The notes below the pieces were generated by a model that made no database searches, had not been told where the DNA came from, and saw nothing but the letters and a program-made list of their open reading frames with translations. 64,000 nucleotides of DNA, taken from assembly GCA_021772055.1 (NCBI GenBank), contig JAETNR010000019.1, positions 62,001 through 126,000 on the forward strand, in the 5' to 3' direction. Positions 60,204 to 64,000 of the stretch are shown here, one piece after another. This DNA comes from Blautia sp. (GTDB lineage Bacteria; Bacillota; Clostridia; Lachnospirales; Lachnospiraceae). Position numbers and translations under genes: made by a program. Within the stretch, counting starts at the first letter, position 1; each line of letters opens with the position of its first letter.

Positions 60204-61040
60204 ATGAGCGGGAAATTATATTTATGTGCAACACCTATTGGAAATCTGGAGGATATTACCCTGCGGGTGCTGCGGACACTAAAAGAGGTAGATTTGATTG
60301 CAGCAGAGGATACACGGAACAGTATTAAGCTTCTGAATCATTTTGAAATTAAGACGCCCATGACCAGTTATCATGAGTATAATAAGATCGAGAAGGCCTA
60401 TGTCCTTATTGAGAAGCTGAAAAGTGGACAGAATATTGCTCTGATCACAGATGCGGGAACTCCCGGAATTTCTGACCCCGGGGAAGAACTGGCTGCTATG
60501 TGTGCGGAGGTCGGAATTGAGGTTACGTCTCTTCCCGGGCCGTCGGCCTGTATTACTGCCCTTACCTTATCCGGACTGCCTACCAGGAGGTTTGCTTTTG
60601 AAGCATTTCTGCCCATGGACAAAAAGGAGCGGAAAACAATTCTGGAGGAACTTGCCGGAGAAACCAGAACAATTATTCTTTATGAAGCACCTCACAGGCT
60701 TCTGCGTACACTGGAAGAACTGAAGGATGCCCTTGGAAACCGAAGAATGACTCTTTGCAGGGAATTGACAAAGAAGCATGAGACTGCTTTTCGCACCACT
60801 GTGGAAGATCTGATTGCTTATTATGAAAAGGAGAAGCCTCTTGGGGAATGTGTTCTTGTAATAGAAGGACGGAGCAGGAAGGAAATTGAGGAAGAAAAGA
60901 GGGCATCCTGGGAGGAGATTTCTATAGAGGAACATATGGAGATTTATGAGAAGCAGGGGATGGACCGAAAAGAGGCAATGAAGAAAGTAGCAAAGGATAG
61001 GGGGGTTACGAAACGAGAAATTTATAAGGTGTTGATGTAG
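60204..61040 (+). CDS. rsmI: 16S rRNA ribose-2'-O-methyltransferase RsmI
   Basis: 278 residues from ATG 60204 (GGAGGAG, 5 bases before). Tetrapyrrole-methylase fold: LYLCATPIGNLEDITLRVLRTL, AAEDTRNSIKLLNHF, ITDAGTPGISDPGEEL, LPGPSACITALTLSG. It methylates C1402 of 16S rRNA. Ends with a basic C-terminal helix. Confidence 0.95.
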   Translation: MSGKLYLCATPIGNLEDITLRVLRTLKEVDLIAAEDTRNSIKLLNHFEIKTPMTSYHEYNKIEKAYVLIEKLKSGQNIALITDAGTPGISDPGEELAAMCAEVGIEVTSLPGPSACITALTLSGLPTRRFAFEAFLPMDKKERKTILEELAGETRTIILYEAPHRLLRTLEELKDALGNRRMTLCRELTKKHETAFRTTVEDLIAYYEKEKPLGECVLVIEGRSRKEIEEEKRASWEEISIEEHMEIYEKQGMDRKEAMKKVAKDRGVTKREIYKVLM

Positions 61041-61042
61041 GA

Positions 61043-61085
61043 GGGACGCCAGGGACATCCCTGTCTCCACGACGTCCCTTCCCCC
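61043..61085 (+). terminator. Terminator after rsmI
   Basis: Stem with GGGACG (61043) and CGTCCC, inner AGGGACATCCCT; tail CTTCCCCCTTAAA is only moderately T-rich. Confidence 0.55.
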
Positions 61086-61089
61086 TTAA

Positions 61090-63147
<2,058 letters not shown>

Positions 63148-63168
63148 TCCGGATAAGGGGAGATCATA

Positions 63169-64000
63169 ATGGAAGATAATATTTTTGATAAAGTCCATGA
63201 GGTGGATCTTAAAAAAACCATGGAAAAGTCTTACATTGACTATGCCATGAGCGTAATTGCCTCACGTGCACTGCCGGATGTAAGAGATGGTTTGAAGCCG
63301 GTTCAGCGCCGTGTTCTTTATTCCATGATAGAGCTGAACAACGGACCTGATAAGCCTCATCGTAAATGTGCCCGTATCGTGGGTGATACCATGGGTAAAT
63401 ATCATCCTCATGGAGACAGCTCTATTTACGGTGCTCTGGTAAATATGGCCCAGGAATGGTCAACCAGATATCCGCTGGTAGACGGGCACGGCAACTTTGG
63501 TTCTGTGGATGGCGACGGCGCAGCAGCCATGCGATACACAGAGGCACGTCTCAGCAAGATTTCTATGGAGATGCTTGCTGACATTAATAAAAATACAGTT
63601 GATTTTCAGCCGAACTTCGATGAAACAGAGAGGGAGCCTGTAGTACTTCCGTCCCGTTATCCGAATCTGCTGGTAAACGGTACCTCCGGCATTGCCGTAG
63701 GTATGGCAACGAATATTCCGCCTCACAATCTTGGTGAGGTAATTCAGGCTGTTGTCAAAATTATTGATAATATTGTAGAAGAACAAAGAGACACCACAAT
63801 TGAGGAAATCCTGGAGGTTGTGAAAGGACCGGATTTTCCAACCGGCGCTACCATTCTGGGAACCAGGGGAATTGAGGAAGCATACCGTACAGGCCGCGGA
63901 AAAATCCGTGTACGTGCAGTGACGAATATTGAGACTTTACCAAATGGAAAGTCACGGATCATTGTTACAGAACTTCCTTATCTGGTAAATAAGGCCCGCC
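63169..64000 (+). CDS. gyrA: DNA gyrase subunit A, N-terminal part (runs off the window)
   Basis: 277 residues are visible. It starts [20 protein letters not shown] and contains [14 protein letters not shown] (the quinolone-resistance region), [24 protein letters not shown] with the catalytic Tyr, and the [17 protein letters not shown] arch. In the QRDR, the position equivalent to E. coli Asp87 is Gly. Start ATG 63169 follows AAGGGGAG; gyrB ends 21 bases before. Confidence 0.98.
   Translation, partial: MEDNIFDKVHEVDLKKTMEKSYIDYAMSVIASRALPDVRDGLKPVQRRVLYSMIELNNGPDKPHRKCARIVGDTMGKYHPHGDSSIYGALVNMAQEWSTRYPLVDGHGNFGSVDGDGAAAMRYTEARLSKISMEMLADINKNTVDFQPNFDETEREPVVLPSRYPNLLVNGTSGIAVGMATNIPPHNLGEVIQAVVKIIDNIVEEQRDTTIEEILEVVKGPDFPTGATILGTRGIEEAYRTGRGKIRVRAVTNIETLPNGKSRIIVTELPYLVNKAR

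Overview
ORGANISM. The window looks like a low-to-mid G+C anaerobic Firmicute of the family Lachnospiraceae (Blautia-like). The evidence is a classic Firmicutes origin neighbourhood (rpmH, rnpA, yidD, yidC, jag, mnmE, mnmG, rsmG, parA/parB on one side; dnaA, dnaN, yaaA, recF, gyrB, gyrA on the other), Lachnospiraceae-style companions (DUF3881, DUF4446, a CBS/DRTGG-containing PpaC, RicT/YaaT), and leaderless-looking but strong GGAGG ribosome sites. The strand switch between rpmH (minus) and dnaA (plus), at about 36.85-37.86 kb with a dense DnaA-box cluster, marks oriC. Almost all core genes point away from it.

LAYOUT. (1) 1-3.5 kb: end of a prophage or related mobile element: a modular lysin with a 73-residue tandem repeat, three small minus-strand genes, a small HTH regulator and three promoters sharing an operator-like core. 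It ends in an odd joint where the 5' end of a miaB-like gene abuts the 3' end of eutH. (2) 3.8-5.3 kb: a DUF3791 / ADP-ribosyltransferase-like DUF3990 / DUF3791-like triplet and a small pyrophosphatase-like gene. (3) 5.3-13 kb: an IclR regulator divergent from an eight-gene operon (DMT permease, split transketolase, NitT/TauT-type importer with two different permeases and two different ATPases). (4) 13-17 kb: a decay zone: an IS110/IS1111-type insertion sequence with a long structured non-coding end, then fragments of a PucR-type regulator, a YesN-like AraC regulator, its YesM-like sensor and a frameshifted SDR gene. (5) 17-36.8 kb: leftward core genes (DUF3881, serS, DUF4446, parB, parA), a 1.5-kb gene-free stretch full of inverted repeats with two parS sites, an alpha/beta hydrolase, a GldA/GldF/GldG/DUF4340 ABC system with a third parS inside the DUF4340 gene, then rsmG, mnmG, mnmE, jag, yidC, yidD, rnpA, rpmH. 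(6) 36.8-64 kb: oriC, dnaA, dnaN, yaaA, recF, a large TPR/acidic/ATPase-like protein, rsmA, a small secreted protein, an S1 protein, ppaC, a flavin reductase-like protein, aroK, murA, SAM-riboswitch-controlled metK, a two-component system, an Orn/Lys/Arg decarboxylase, a guanylate kinase-like protein, holB, ricT, trmN6, rsmI, gyrB and the start of gyrA.

HOW IT WORKS TOGETHER. The right two-thirds is replication initiation (DnaA, DnaN, RecF, gyrase), origin segregation (ParA/ParB/parS), membrane insertion (YidC/YidD), RNA maturation (RnpA, MnmE/MnmG, RsmG, RsmA, RsmI, TrmN6) and lagging-strand/sporulation functions (HolB, RicT). The left third is accessory. The most interesting items there are the importer whose two ATPases carry complementary defects that fall on the same composite ATP site, the miaB'/eutH' joint, the ADP-ribosyltransferase-like triplet, and the IS1111-type element with a candidate bridge-RNA region. 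Family assignments rest on motif recognition in the translated sequence; no database search was run.
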